A stretch of 64,000 bases of DNA from Sanguinoderma infundibulare (Eukaryota; Basidiomycota; Agaricomycetes; Polyporales; Polyporaceae), in the NCBI GenBank assembly GCA_032821775.1, contig JAVLRN010000003.1, positions 1,922,001-1,986,000 of the forward strand. Direction: 5' to 3'. Under the pieces are notes generated by a model. It saw nothing but the letters and a program-made list of their open reading frames with translations, made no database searches and was not told the origin of the DNA. Made by a program: the position numbers and the translations under genes. Positions 45,802-58,740 of the stretch are shown here, one piece after another (the stretch's first letter is position 1; every line of letters starts with the position of its first letter).

Positions 45802-46518
45802 GCACCGAACAGCGTCGTTGCCTTGTCGTTTAGCGGCTTGCACTTCCCTCTCCTAAGCTCGGTCCTCCTACTACCGTGCATGTACTTGTAGTGATGAATG
45901 TACTAGTAGCGCTTGCCTTTTCGACGTTGTGCAGAGCTCGACGGTGGGCGCGGGCGGGCAATGGTTTGCATTTCGGTCCTCCTGCCTGTTTTATCTTTGG
46001 CTCCCTTCGTTCCGCCACGTCTTTCAGTGACTCGGGACCTCAGTCAACAGTCTTGGTAAGCGATGATGCAGATTACTGGCGTGTTTCTTCCCAACGTAAG
46101 TTCAACTTCTTCGACGTTGCTGACAACATCCAACCCTTCCATGCACTCCGCAGCCGTTAGAATTAGCATTCATGAGGTAGTAGCAACCTAGCGCGATGCT
46201 GGCACTTATCGGTACTTAACCGCGAGCGGTTCGATCCCCCATTAATGCATGGAGGTTATGAGTGAAAGGTTTTTTTTGCCCAGGTTCAGGTTTAAGGGAT
46301 GTTCCCCAGCGAACATGACGAGAATGGATGATGATGGCCGAAGACCGAGCTACTAGTACACGCAGAAAGATGTCATAACTGGTATGTGATTCACCATCAG
46401 ACAACGTCAACCAATCGCCTCCACGCAGGCGTGTGCCAGCAAGGACAGTACAAGATCAACAACATATTGCGTGACGGCAGTCACGCCGGAAGGCAAAGGA
46501 TAATCCAATGTGTTTCTA
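45802..46518. other. Convergent region between module copies
   Basis: About 720 bases between the stops of the first giant gene and the second RBR gene. A 94-codon frame (45876-46160) has no recognisable content. No transposon or RNA gene seen. This is the junction of the tandem duplication. Confidence 0.5.
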
Positions 46519-48798
46519 TCAGAAAAGAGTGCACCGGTTGTAATGCCTTCCCAGCGCTGACCTGATCGCGGTTTGGGACGCGGATTGCACGATGAGCTCG
46601 CCGCAGAGGTAACAGAAGTGCCTGGAAGAAGGCAGAGATAAATCAATATCTGGTCTTCGCAATGGCCGGAAAGAAAGCACTCACGCGTTGCAGCCGGGCG
46701 ACGTGCACTGTCGCAAGTCAAATACGTCAGTCTGAGGAGGCGGCCGCCACAAACACGCGACAGTCCTACTCACCGTCATGTGGTTGCAACCGCCTGTCTT
46801 CTCCGCGGGGGTCTGGCAACCTACCGACGCGTCGCGTGAGTCTCGTCACCGGGTTATTGGAAGTTTTTTCATGGTGTAGTCGAACTCACCGGGACAGTGC
46901 TTCCACCCGCGCTGGCGCATGAGATGGTTAAGCTCCGAAGAGCCGTCGCAAGAGTGTTTTGGGCCGCCGATTTCGAGCGCCTGCGAGCAGAGCTTGCACC
47001 ACGCGTAGCCGCATCCGCGGAGGGGGCAAAAGATCTCTTGCCTCTCTTGGTACTCGGCCTTGTCGACGAAGAGCGTGCTCAGACACCTACGGAGGTCGGC
47101 GTGAGCACTGCGCGTAACGTGCGGGTAAGGGACGTACTTTCGGCAGTGGATGATGGTCGAGAAGCGGGACATCTGCATCTCGTTAAAGATCTCGTACTGC
47201 TTCTCGTCCAAGCCGAGCTGCTGGATCGCGAAGTCGTCCAGTTCTGACGAAGGAAGAAGTTCGGTTCAACGAAGGCGCACCAGGAAAGATCAAGCCAAGA
47301 CTTGCCTCCGTGCTCGGAGCGGTCCTTCTCCGTCAGGCAGATAGGACAAAAGATGGGGAAACGGTGCGCCTCGATCTTCGACACGGCGTACCCTCGCAGG
47401 CACGGTCGACAGTACGAGTGGCCGCAAGGCATCACCCGCGCGAGGTGGTCGTCCTGATGGCGTTCGAAGCAGACGCCGCAGTCGAAGAACGTTGGCTGGA
47501 TGTCCTTGAGGTGCTCTAGCTGTTGCTCAAGCTGCCTGTTCTCCTCGTCAAAGGCCCGCTGCAGTTCAACCGCGAGCGCGTCGGATACGTGATGATCCGA
47601 CACATGAGATGACGTCTTTCGCTCGTTCTGTGATGGATGGTGACTGGTCGAGGAATGTGGGACAGTAGCGTCTCTCCTGGTGGAGGGAGTACCCAGGGGA
47701 CTTTGAGGAGCCGTTTGTCGTGGATCTGGAGGCGACGAGCGACTGGAGCCGCGTCCGTTGTGTTGCTTCGAATTCCGCGAACGGTGGTATTTGGTTTTCA
47801 GCCGCTCGAACTCGTCGTCAAGTTCCAGCAACTGGTCCTCCAGCCCCAAGACCTCGTCATTCAGTCGTTCCTTGTCTGCTTCTAGATTCTCGTTGTCCTT
47901 CTCGAGCGACCGCACGCGTGCCTGCAATTTGAGTACTTGGAGGCTCGCGTCGAGGGCGAGCTCGGCCCACTGGGAGGATGTAGGCGCATTGCGTCGTGCG
48001 ACAAACACGTCTCCTGAGCAGTGCGCGAGGAGTTGAGCTTGCCACTGGACGGTGCTGTCGGAGAGGAGGCGTTCGTCGTAGCGCAGTAGGTTGGCGAGGT
48101 ACTCTGCGGTGGATCTGACTGAATTCTGGAAGATGAACGCCGCGCCGTGGGGGTGCTTCTCGGGGCGAGGGTGTGAGTCGAAGATGACGAACAGTTGGGC
48201 ATGAACGTCGGTAATGCAGAAGCACGCTATGATCTCTGGCGGGCGGGTGATGATGACACAAGTAGAAGTAGAATGGGTTTTGGTGTATGTGGCGGTTTTC
48301 CTGCAAAGTGGGATATTGTAAGCCAACACAGATCGGGACAGTATAGATTTGAACGGACGTGAGGAGTGTCTCAAAGTATGGCAGACCCGCTTGCCCATAG
48401 TCGGAAGTCACTGCCTTCAAACATCTACGGAAAATGGGAGCCTTGGAGATTTCTTCCACTGCCAAATGAGACGAACTTGACCAGGAAATACAAGGTTGTA
48501 GGACGTCCTGAAGATCTCGTAAGGTGGGACGTTGGCGAAGATGAGAATCCAGCTCAGAACTTACTTCGAGAAACTTGCGATTCATCAATTCCTGTACCAG
48601 CTGGGCAGTTCCAAGCCCTGTCGAGTGAAGCCCCAGCACAATGCGCGCGCAATTCAGGGCGGCAAGGCCGCAAGCGGACACGCCACCACCCGCCTGGCTA
48701 TACTGACTACAGCCAGGGTGCGTGACAACGTACTCGGCAATCTCACCAGACGCAATCCGCTGTATGTCTGCGAGGTACTCGCTCGTATCGCCTGGCAT
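46519..48798 (-). CDS. RBR ubiquitin ligase with N-terminal cysteine-peptidase-like domain, copy 2
   Basis: Paralogue of the gene at 33870-36398, same exon order. The RBR is complete: RING1 (CGVCFERHQDDH...CGHSYCRPCLRGY...CPICL), IBR (FVDKAEYQERQEIFCPLRG, CGYAWCKLCSQ), RING2 (HCPGCQTPAEKTGGCNHMTC, HFCYLCGEL), ending NRCTLF. The catalytic Cys after CNHMT lies right after an intron. The N-terminal domain keeps QYSQAGGGVSACGLAALN and VIFDSHPRPEKHPHGAAFIF; the linker has a coiled coil (LEKDNENLEADKERLND). An ATG is available at 48798 (MPGDTSEYL), but the base context (ACAG just before it, as in copy 1) leaves open that this is an acceptor and the first exon lies upstream. Divergence from copy 1 is substantial, mostly in the linker. 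Head to head with the second giant gene. Confidence 0.83.
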
Positions 48799-49293
48799 CT
48801 GTCGCGAGTGAGTGGATGTACGTGGATAGAAGGGAGATGAGATGGTGAGCTGCGGTAGACCCCGAGTCAAGGACGTATGCATCGTACACGTAAGGCGATA
48901 CACGTACAACGATTGCTTCTCGGCGTGTTCTACACGAATATTCCCTTGTTAGAGCTATCCTCGCCGTTCCATGAGCCTATCGCGAGGCAAAGGAAGCTGA
49001 AAGGCCAGAGGGGGTGCATGTCGAAGAGGACGAACGCAGAGAGACGCCCGCGTGTCGCGTCCATGATCGTGACCAATCTGGGCTTTCCGCTCTGCCGCAG
49101 TACGGTCATGTCCGTCTGTGACCACATCGGCTCACCGTGCCAGTAATTGATTGCTCTTCTTCTGTGTGCTGCGGTAAGCAACTTCCAAGTTATATTCCAG
49201 CCTGTTCCAAGTTCTTCGCCACCCTCTTCCGAGTCTAGTTTTTCGTCTACGTACACCACCAGATCGCTCACAGCTTCATCGAACCTCATCCCA
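48799..49293. promoter_or_regulatory. Divergent intergenic region of module copy 2
   Basis: About 500 bases between the RBR and giant-gene starts. Part may be 5' exon of either gene. Apart from a shared 14-base word (CTACCGCAGCTCAC, minus strand, near 48845; also near 36205 in copy 1) I see little similarity to the copy 1 intergenic region. Confidence 0.45.
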
Positions 49294-52200
49294 ATGACAA
49301 CTCCCCACAGTTTCCATCCCCCTGATACATTCGCACGAGATGCTAATGGTAAGTGAAATAGCAGACAAGTGCGCGATACGCCCTGACGCTGTTTCGGATA
49401 CTTACAGGCGTCGCGGGCAACGGGCCCGGGGTCAAACCACCACAGCAGGTGAAAGTGGTCTCCATACTGAACAATCCTTTTTCTCACGCATTAGAGCCAG
49501 ACTGGCACCCTGCAGCAATCCAACGATGCCGTGAATTTGATCCCAGGACTATACCGTGTCCTGGATCTTATTCACGATCGAGGAAGCGGCGGCCTGGGTC
49601 AGTCCTAGTTGTCCGGCTGCCGTTAATCACTCTCACTGAATGCTCTTTTCTAGTCGACAAGATAATCATAGATCAAGATTCCTTGGGACGTCTCGTCAAC
49701 GTCCTCCGACCCAATGCATACACGTCAATCACCAAGGTTGACTTCTCCGCCCTCGATCTAGTCCAAGTCCGGCCTATTGGCCTGTACGGAAGCAAGTCCA
49801 CGATTGTCGACTTTCTTCGTCGGAAGCATATTTTGTGCAATGATACACAGTATGCTCCAACTCATCGACGACTTGCTTTCTATCCTGCTGACAGTTGCTA
49901 GGGTTGCGGCCCTGCTCCAGCCAACAGATACTACCTCCGCTGACGAGACGCGATCGTTCCTTCGTTCGGGGATGTACGTGATCGCTCGCCAAACCGAGGA
50001 CGTCATGTATGTCATGTACTGGCCTGAGGATACAACATGGGACGATAACTGCGCGCCGTCTGTCGACAAGAACAGGATCACCTTTATGAGGTACATATTT
50101 CGCGCTCCTCAGATGCGAGAGCTCACGTACATCTGCACCCTCAGGTACCTGACCAAAATCACCGACCAAGTTGTGTGCTTGCTCTCAGACAAGCATGCTG
50201 AGTCCATTGTCTGGCGTACGGACGACGAGGACGATAATGAAGACAGCGTCGACGATGAGGAAATGGACCGGATTTCCTCCTTTGTAGTCTCCAAGACTAA
50301 CGAACAAGAGGAGGGCGTTGCCTTGCGGCCAGGATTCGAGGCAAGAAGCTTGCAGATTCAATCTATTAGTGGTGCTGATGCCATTTGCAGATCCGGTCCT
50401 CCCTTCTGGCAGAGAACACAGCTGCTGGTAGTCTCGATATCGACGTGCCACACCCTCAGCTTGTCAACGGAGAGACCCAGCAGGCGATCATCACTGCTAA
50501 GTATGTCGAAGGGCAGCGGAACTCTCGACCAAAGACGGAGTTCGTAGCTGAGTTCCAGTTGAAGACCATCTTGTGCGTAATCTCTGTTGTTCGTGAAGAA
50601 TGCGAATGCTGATTTGATGCTTAGGGGGAGAGGTTCAATTCGTCTCAATGAGACATTGACGGCCGACGCGCTGGACATACTGTTCAAGTTAGATTTGTTC
50701 AAGGACGGTGCGCGCGACACTGTCAGCCAGTATAGAAAGGCCGTCTCCGACGTTAAGATGACGATGAGCACCAAATTGACGACAGAGCTTAACGAGGCGA
50801 TGGAGCGTATCAATGCCCAGAAAGAACACCTGTCTGCAAGCGTCGCGGCATTGCTCATGTCCCATGTCCTCCAGAAGTTCCCGTGAGTGCCATCACTATA
50901 GCTGTATTGTATCCGGAGTGCTAGCTGAGGTCTTCGGCGAAGGTCTCTGATCCAAGGTCTTGAACCCGAAGACATACCTCTTCCGACAGATGACGATGGT
51001 ATGTCACACCCTTTCCAATCCCTATATTCACAACTTATAATCTCTTAGAGCACATCCGCGATCTGCGCACTTTGCATGATGCAGTCGAGAAGTTGCTACA
51101 GGAAGCGTTAAAGCAGACGAAGCTCAATAAGGTAACCGCGGCCAAGTACCAAACCCTGAAGGAGCGCATCCTCACCCTGGACTACCTCCTGAGCGTCGAC
51201 ACGGGCCTTAGTGACGATGAACGCAAAGAACTTGTCGCCTCGACTCTGGCGGACGGCTATTCAAAGCCGCGGTTTGGCGGGTTGCTGAACACTTCAAAGA
51301 GGGTCCTGAGTTTTTTCACAGGCACCGACTCAACTTCCCCATCGCGCACCATTGAAATCCCCGAGGACGCCCTTCAAGTTGACGATGAGACCTTCCTTTC
51401 TCGTCTACCCCAGATCACTGATCGATCCCCTTTATTGGCCGAGTCCGCAACAGGGGTTGCCGAACTTGCTCAAAGGCACTTCTGCTCTAGCATCAAGAAG
51501 GATGCAAAGGAGCTCTCCGACAAGATCCGGAAAATCCAGCGCGATGCTTGTTCCCGAGAGATCAAGCTTCTAACCACAAACAACGAGAAGAACCGGCTGG
51601 GTGACTTGCGCACGACTGCGTTGTGTGCCTTGAATTCCCAGTTTGGTCACGGTGGAAAGTGAGTATTGAGTTCTATCATCTGAAAGCTCTTACTTATTCC
51701 ATGGCATGACAGGAATCTCACCACTATCGAGCGACTCGAGATTGACACGCGATGTACGTTGAGAAGCTCGTTATGGTTATGGAAATTTGTTCGTGGCTTA
51801 TTGTAATCAGGGTCATCCAATCACAGAGGCGGATGGTCGCCTTCGACCCAGTACAAGATCACCATGATCGAGGAGACATACACTGAGCCCGAGTTCCAAT
51901 ACACCATTAACCCTCTCGAAATCAAGCAGGACGACGCACACCGAATGCAAGAGGACCCAACATACGTTCCTTCCCCTCAAATACAGTCACACCTGTCGTC
52001 AACTTTTAGCCTGCCCATCGACATTACTATCATGTATGTACCCTCTATATCATGTCCGTGCAACTTGTTGGGCTAAAGCCCTGCCAGATATTTCCACCTC
52101 CTTCCCAACGCCCGCTGCATCTTGGTTGTCTGCGATCGCTCAGGCGACTTGAAGGTATATGTCTCGTCCACGACGAACCTCCAAGACGCTCTCGGAAAGC

Positions 52201-55200
52201 GTGCGTCGAAGGAACTCAAGCGAGGCAAGATTGGCGAGAACTTCTTGTTGGCGTACAACGAAGGCAAGCGCATCCTGGCTGTGTGTGGCATTTCCGCTCC
52301 TGGAGTAAGTCTCTTTATGCGAAGGAAAGACCGTGGATTCTCATGCCATACAGAGGGAATACCGTGTACAGCTTCACACATTTGCTTTCGACGAGGCGTA
52401 CGCGTCGTTGCAGGGGATGGGAACCCCTGTGAACCTAAACTTATGGTATGATTCAGCAGTTGCTATCAAGCACATGGACTTTGTCAGCGGCGGCGAGGAG
52501 TTGCTCTTTGTTGATGACTGGAGTGACGTCTCGCGCGCACGAATCTTCTCGTTGCCAATGCAGCAATTCCGGTACATATGGTTTATGGCTCGTCTATACT
52601 GTATCAAGGCGCTGACGCAACTGCTGCACAGCCCAACCGAACTCCAGCTACCCAGCAAGCTGTCGTCCGTACACTCGACTCCGGATGGATCGTGCTTCTT
52701 CGCCATAGACACACCTACAGACGACTGTGATACCGTCATGCTGGGTGCCTATCATTGGGCTAGCTTCGGTTCTCAAGGCGGCATCAAGGTCGGTATTCCC
52801 AAGTCTGTCTTGAGTGGCTGCGTAGTATCCTCGTTGCGCTCTCGTAACAACGTCTACCTCCTCGGCATCGACCTCGAGAACCACGTTTTACGTTCTGTCG
52901 CATTCACGATCACTTGTCGCGTGACCGAGTTCACGTTCACGGAGAAGGGCGAGTCAAAGTCTGGACAGAAGGGGCAACCCACGTCTCACAACTGCATCAT
53001 CGACTGCCACGCGGAGGTTTGGACCCGTTTCCCTGTCGTGCCTGCGGTGCGTCGGCAGACCGTCGTCTCTGCTCTTCGCGAGCCGCACGCTCTAGCCTTT
53101 GTCTCGAACGCCAACCCGAAGCCTTTCGCGCCCCACTTTGCCGCCCTCATCGACGACTTCGAGCGGGTCACCCGCAAGCCAACCGGCGATGAGCTGAAGA
53201 ACATCCGGATCTTGGCTCTGACTCACGAACTTTTCCTCACGAAGTGCCCAATCGTTCCCTCGACTTTCCACGCTGGCGAATGGCTCGTCGAGCTCTTGTG
53301 CTTGATTCCGATTCACATCGCTGTCACTCGAGACAACCGTTTCGTCCCGCTCAAGGACGGCGTGTGGTCCGCTGATCTTGAACGTTCACTGCTCGGCGCC
53401 GACGTGGCGAAGATCATCGATAGTCTCTCATTTGGATGGTATGAATCGCTCTTCCAGTCGTACATGGCGACCAAGGTACGCGCGAGTGCTCTTCATGTTG
53501 GCTGTTTGCGGCGTGCTGAAGGTTTCGCACCTCGATAGCCTGTCAAGGTGGTATCGTCTATGGGTACGTCTCTTGAACATGATAGATGGGGCCAGCATCT
53601 CATGTTTTAAACAGGAGAGCAATCCGTAGGAAAGAGTTTCGCTCTGAACCACCTTGTCGACACTTCGTTCGCCGGGTCTGCTATGCGGACCACTGAGGGC
53701 GTGTGGATGTCAGTGACGCCCACGGACGAGGCGCTCATTGTCGCCCTCGACTTCGAGGGTGTGTCGTGTCTTCTGTGCTCGGCTCTGACTCTCTTCTTCT
53801 GACGCATTTCCTCGGCCTATAGGCGTTCACAGCATCGAGCGCTCTGCGCAGGAAGACACGTTACTCGTCCTGTTCAACACCGCAATCTCCAATCTAGTGA
53901 GCCTCGCTGCTGAGCCTCGCTCGCGTTCACTATCGACTGATTTGCTCTTGCAGGTCCTCTTCCGCAACAACTTCGCCCTCTCCCGAGATATCACTGGACT
54001 CTTCCAGTCATTCCAGTCTTCTGCATCGGTTTTAGATCCGGAGGCCAACCCCATGCTCTTCCAGTCAACGCTCTCCATCATTATCAAGGTACGAGAGGAT
54101 CGTGCAAGTTCTCTGCGCTCAGACGTACTTTTGACGTTGTCGGTCACTTTTCGTAGGACGTCGTGGACTCTGACAAGAAAGACATTACGAAGGAGTAGGG
54201 TCCTATCCATGTATCATGATGTCGGACTTAGAGGTACTTCTTCATTAGGTTCTACCTCAAGTTCCAGCAAATCGTCCAAGCGGAGCAAGCCATGAATTTC
54301 ATTTCGCGTTTGCATCAGAACCGTCTGGACATCGTTCCGTGGCCGGTGATCGAGTCGAAGCAGTTTTATACCCTCTTCAAGAGTATCAAGAAGCGACTGG
54401 ACCAGCAGCCTATTACGCATAAGGGTGGAGCCGTCTTCTTGCAGACGATGAAGACGCTCATGGCGAAGCTGAAGGTACGTCTTATTCGTTTCACTCCAAA
54501 CTACGATGCGCTGACATTACATGTAGGCAAACGACTGGGGAGCAATGTCACGTACGTCGACTGCTGCAACGTTTGCGGTCGTCCATTACTCACTTTGGAG
54601 CTTCAGAGAGTCTGGCAGCTCACCGCACACATCTACTACTGTCTCTACTATTCAAAGCCCTTTCCTTCGGCGCTGCGGAGGTGATGCCTGAATTCGAACC
54701 ACTGACTGTACGTTCCGCCGAACGCGCATGTGCGGAACCTGGGAGATTGACAGATAACATATGGAACAGAACTTCGATACTGCGACCGTGATCGACGGCG
54801 AGAATAGCGCCGTACGCCTATACATGGGCGAGGCGGGTCCCGAAGGCCAGCCTGCAACTCAAGACGAAGGGCTCCTTGATCTGTGCGAATCTTGGGACTT
54901 TTACCGACGCCGCTTCTCATACGAGGATGCCGTTTGGAGGCGAAGCCTTCAAGAGTTCCTCGACCAGGTTGTGGATGCGCGCATCGAGTATGTCGGTTCC
55001 TGGCTTCGAGCGAACACAGCGAAGTTCGGTTCGGCACATGCCGACGTGCAACAGCTCTTCCGGATATTCGACGCGACCATCGTTGATCTCAAAGCTCGCG
55101 TTCGCTTGTGTGGAGCGAAGTGTGATGGGTGCAATCTTGATTGTATCCTTGGACGTCATCATGATGGCCCTCACGCATGTCGGACGGATCATCGGTGTGT

Positions 55201-58200
55201 CCATGTGTGTCAGTTCGAAGGCGCAAACCATGGCAATTCTGAACCTTGTGGTCTCCCGTAAGTTGCCTTCTTCAACGCTTCCTGCGGTCGCGTTCCACTC
55301 AACGGTTCGTCGTAGGGCTGGTCATCCTGGGTCGCATTTGTAAGTCTTCTGGCGCATGGTATTCAACGTCCGCTCATTGCTTGTAGGTGCGACGTGACAG
55401 CGCATTTGTGTGGTCAGCCTTGCAAGCTCAGCGGTAAGAAAGGGTGCCAGGAAGCATGTGTCAAGGTGCGTCTCTTCTCCATATGTCGGGGTTTGCGTTG
55501 AGACTGAGATTTTGCATAGGCGGTTGATCATGAAGGCGACGAACATTTATGTTCAACGACCACGCATGAATGCGGGATGGTTAGTGGCTCATTGCGTGCT
55601 GAATCACAGGGTTGAACGTTTTGACTTAACTTTCGTTTCATTCCAGGCATGCAGTCTGTCAAACGTGCACGTGTCCAACGGACGTGTCTTCGCTTGTAGT
55701 GGTTTGTGTCGTATCCCGAGGTATGTGATGACGACATCTATCTCATTATCAATCTAAATAGCGTACTTCTAGCGACGTCCCGCATAATGAACATCGCTGC
55801 GATAATGCTCAGTGTCCCATTGAGTGTCAGCTATGCAAGCGTCTCTGTTCCGGACGGGACCACCTGCACGGACTGGATCCTGGCGCTGTTCACCTGTGTG
55901 GGTACGTAAATCTCTTATAAATCATGATTTGGAATGTATATTAACCATTCTCGCTATGCAGGCAAGAACATGCGTGTTCTGCGCTGTGTAAAGCACCCGG
56001 GATCTGTCAGATCGAGACTGCTCCGCAATCTGTGGAGGCCACGTTCACCGGCAAACATGAGAGTTTCCAGTATACTAAGGTATGTAGTTTGTTCCATTTC
56101 TATCGATGACAGTATCTCATCCCAACGTCGCAGTATTCACAAGGTAATCCCATCATACGGTATGCCGCATCTGTTGGTAACCAGCTCTTGCCAGTGTCGA
56201 GACGACTTCCATGTGCAATCGTCATACCTGCTGGGAAGACCTCTCACCACGGAGACCACACGCATGACCTTGGATCAAAACCGTTCCACTACTGCGAGGA
56301 AAGGTCAGCATGCGGGGATTATTTTCAAATGGGACGTATTGCTCAGATCCTTATTAGGTGTCCCGATTGCGGTTATTTCTGCACCCTGCCGCTGGGTATG
56401 TGGAGTCCGAGAACCAAGTAATCATGTAATCTTACCATATTATAGGTCACACGCAGAAGGAACACGACACGAGCCACGGCTCCATGTCGAAAACGCGATG
56501 GGCAATCGATGGGCCTGATGGCACTGTCCTCGAGGTGAACGGTCGCAAATTCGGATCGGACGATGATGGAGCCCCCATGCTTTGCTCGTTGTACTGCCAG
56601 TGTCTGGGAAGACATGCACACATCGCCTGGTGCCGCTCCGGGGACGCTACAAATTGCAGAGGGCCTGAGCAAGAGCACATAACCACCCCCATGCAGCCGG
56701 AACCGAACAACGGCAAGGATTGGATTACCCATAGTCTTTACTGGAAGCGGAATGGTATGTCAAACTATACACATGACCGAGAATATCCTCGACGCTGACA
56801 CAAATCACATTGCATCTAGGGTTCAAGGGTAGGGTGCGATTTAACAGATCGTTGAGTCTTAACTAACACCGTCCTCAGACCCATACTCCCAAGAGGATCA
56901 AGCGAACTTCGCGAAATGGTACGTCCATTAGCCGTGATCACGTGGTGTCGTGTCTCTAACGTCCACACGCATTAGCGACAGCATGTGCGGTGGTAAGTTG
57001 ACTCGGGCGAGATAGAGGACAGACATATTTGTTGGGTATTCACATCAAACCTCTAGGTCCGGAGCATGATCCCACTACTCACAACGGAGCTCAGCCATCA
57101 TACTGCACGCTTCCTATCCTGCATCCTCGTCAGACTCTTGATGCGTCTGCTCCCGGCGGTTTGGGGTATATTTCCAATGACGGGCATGCATTCTTGTGCA
57201 GGAACCCCGTTGTGCTTCGTCAGGCTTTCCACGTGTACGTTCCTTCATTATTCACCTAGTCTTAAGTCTGAACCCGTACACTTCCCAGCATCTTTGTCAT
57301 CGACCGGTGGGTCGTCCTTCAGGAGTTTCGCTGCACTGAGAAGCTGAAGCAATTTGCAGGTCTGGTTCCATGAGCCAGACCGATCGTCGTCCTTTGGACA
57401 ATACGCCTACCACACAGTTGATTCGCAGGAGCCACAACGACCGGCTTGGAGCAGTCTATTCCGCCTTATATGCTTTCTGGGAGGTTCGACACCGCGCTGT
57501 GACGGCTAATGGAGGCGTCGCGCGTCGGGACGCCTACTCGATTATTCTGTTTTGTCATGGCATTGTTACAGCTGTCTCGCACGACTTCACCAGTACTCCC
57601 GCAACACTTTTGAACACTGTCTTGAACTACCAATCGAATGGCGGGACGGACTTCGCATATGCTCTATCGACGGCTCAGGGGTGTATGCAGACACATTGGA
57701 GCACTGAACGGTAAATTGTCTACAGAAATACACCTACGGCAGCTTCTTGACCGAGTCACCCACAGCGCGCCCGTGATCATCTTCCTTTCGGATGGCGAAT
57801 GCGACCTCGCGGACGAGAACATGCAGGACATCTGCCGCGCTGCTATCGCGCTTGGGTGAGCCTCGACTAGACAGCGACCGTTCACGATGATGCTGACGCA
57901 GAATCAGCAAACCGCTTTCGTTCCACGCAGTCGCCTTTGGTCCTTACTCGGGTCAACTTCAAAGGATGGCGCAAATCGCTCGTGACGTTGAAAGCCATGC
58001 TCCGCTCGATCCTCTAAACCCGCACGCTGGCGTACCCTCGGAATATCACGAAGCTCTCGATACTGTGCGTATGCATTCCTCATGGCTTCGTCGATGGTGT
58101 CCCGAACGAAACTCACATTTATGGGACAGGTACGACTCGCTGAGACCTTCCTTGGGATCGCAGACTCTCTCGCCAAGCCCAGGGGTGCCCTCTTCCGCAG

Positions 58201-58204
58201 ATAG
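49294..58204 (+). CDS. Giant GBP/VLIG-like GTPase with Cys/His clusters and VWA domain, copy 2
   Basis: Paralogue of the gene at 36779-45801 with the same exon order. The start (MTTPHSFHPPDTF) is a proposal; the first exons differ from copy 1. Regions: N-terminal domain (PGLYRVLDLIHDRGSGGLV, 49530-50560), coiled coil (51060-51660, e.g. ELSDKIRKIQRDACSREIK), beta-rich part (51840-53220), G domain with P-loop GEQSVGKS (exon from 53615), DFEG, helices, Cys/His clusters (55100-56440), HDTSHGSMSKTRW, and VWA domain (57230-58204) with MIDAS DRSGS, GGTDF, FLSDGE. It ends KPRGALFRR. N-terminal and VWA regions are clearly diverged from copy 1, whereas the G domain and zinc clusters are almost identical. 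No frameshift or internal stop was found in the exons checked. Confidence 0.84.
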
Positions 58205-58740
58205 GCCTGTTCTGACCGTGCCTGAAGTCGTTGCTGCATTGCTCCCCGTCGTCGTGTACACCTACGAATATCGCTTCTGTACCACTACCATCATCCCATA
58301 CGAACCTCTGAACTCTCGAATCTCTTGTATCTCTGTACCTCTATGAATCTTCCTTTCTCAGACCACGCTGAATGCCTGTGCGTCTTCAAAGTCCGACGTC
58401 TTGGAAACTGTTCACGTCAAGACAGTGAAAAATCGGGAATGCGGTCGATCCTATAATGACAATGCGTACATGGAGATGCGAGTTCATGCGCGTTTGCTTT
58501 GCAGAGGCAGGCAGATAGGACGAGGAGTCGAGGACGAGGCTCGATACAAATAACTCAGCAATATATGGTATAAGGTACGGATTATCCGTCCAACTCAAAA
58601 CGAACGTAGTAAATCGTAGGCGCACATATGCGCATCGAGCCGAGCCTTGATAGCCTGCAGATGGTTGCATGGGGGGGGTTGGTGGGGGGAGCTGGCAAGC
58701 GTATATCGCAAGTATAATAATAAGCCCAACGAATGTCACT
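58205..58740. other. Convergent region with a G-run
   Basis: About 540 bases between the second giant gene and the tail-anchored coiled-coil gene. A G-rich run (58669-58690) is the only conspicuous feature. No gene seen. Confidence 0.5.

Noticed and set aside
45876..46160. 94-codon plus-strand frame between module copies
   Set aside because: No similarity to either flanking gene or to a known domain.
46225..46255. GGTTCGATCCCCC word resembling a tRNA T-loop
   Set aside because: The flanks do not form a five-pair T stem, and no acceptor, D or anticodon arm fits upstream.
33870..58204. Possibility that the duplicated block is a transposon or an integrated virus
   Set aside because: No terminal repeats, transposase, reverse transcriptase or integrase frames; genes are rich in spliceosomal introns like their neighbours. 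The peptidase-like motif alone is not evidence of viral origin.
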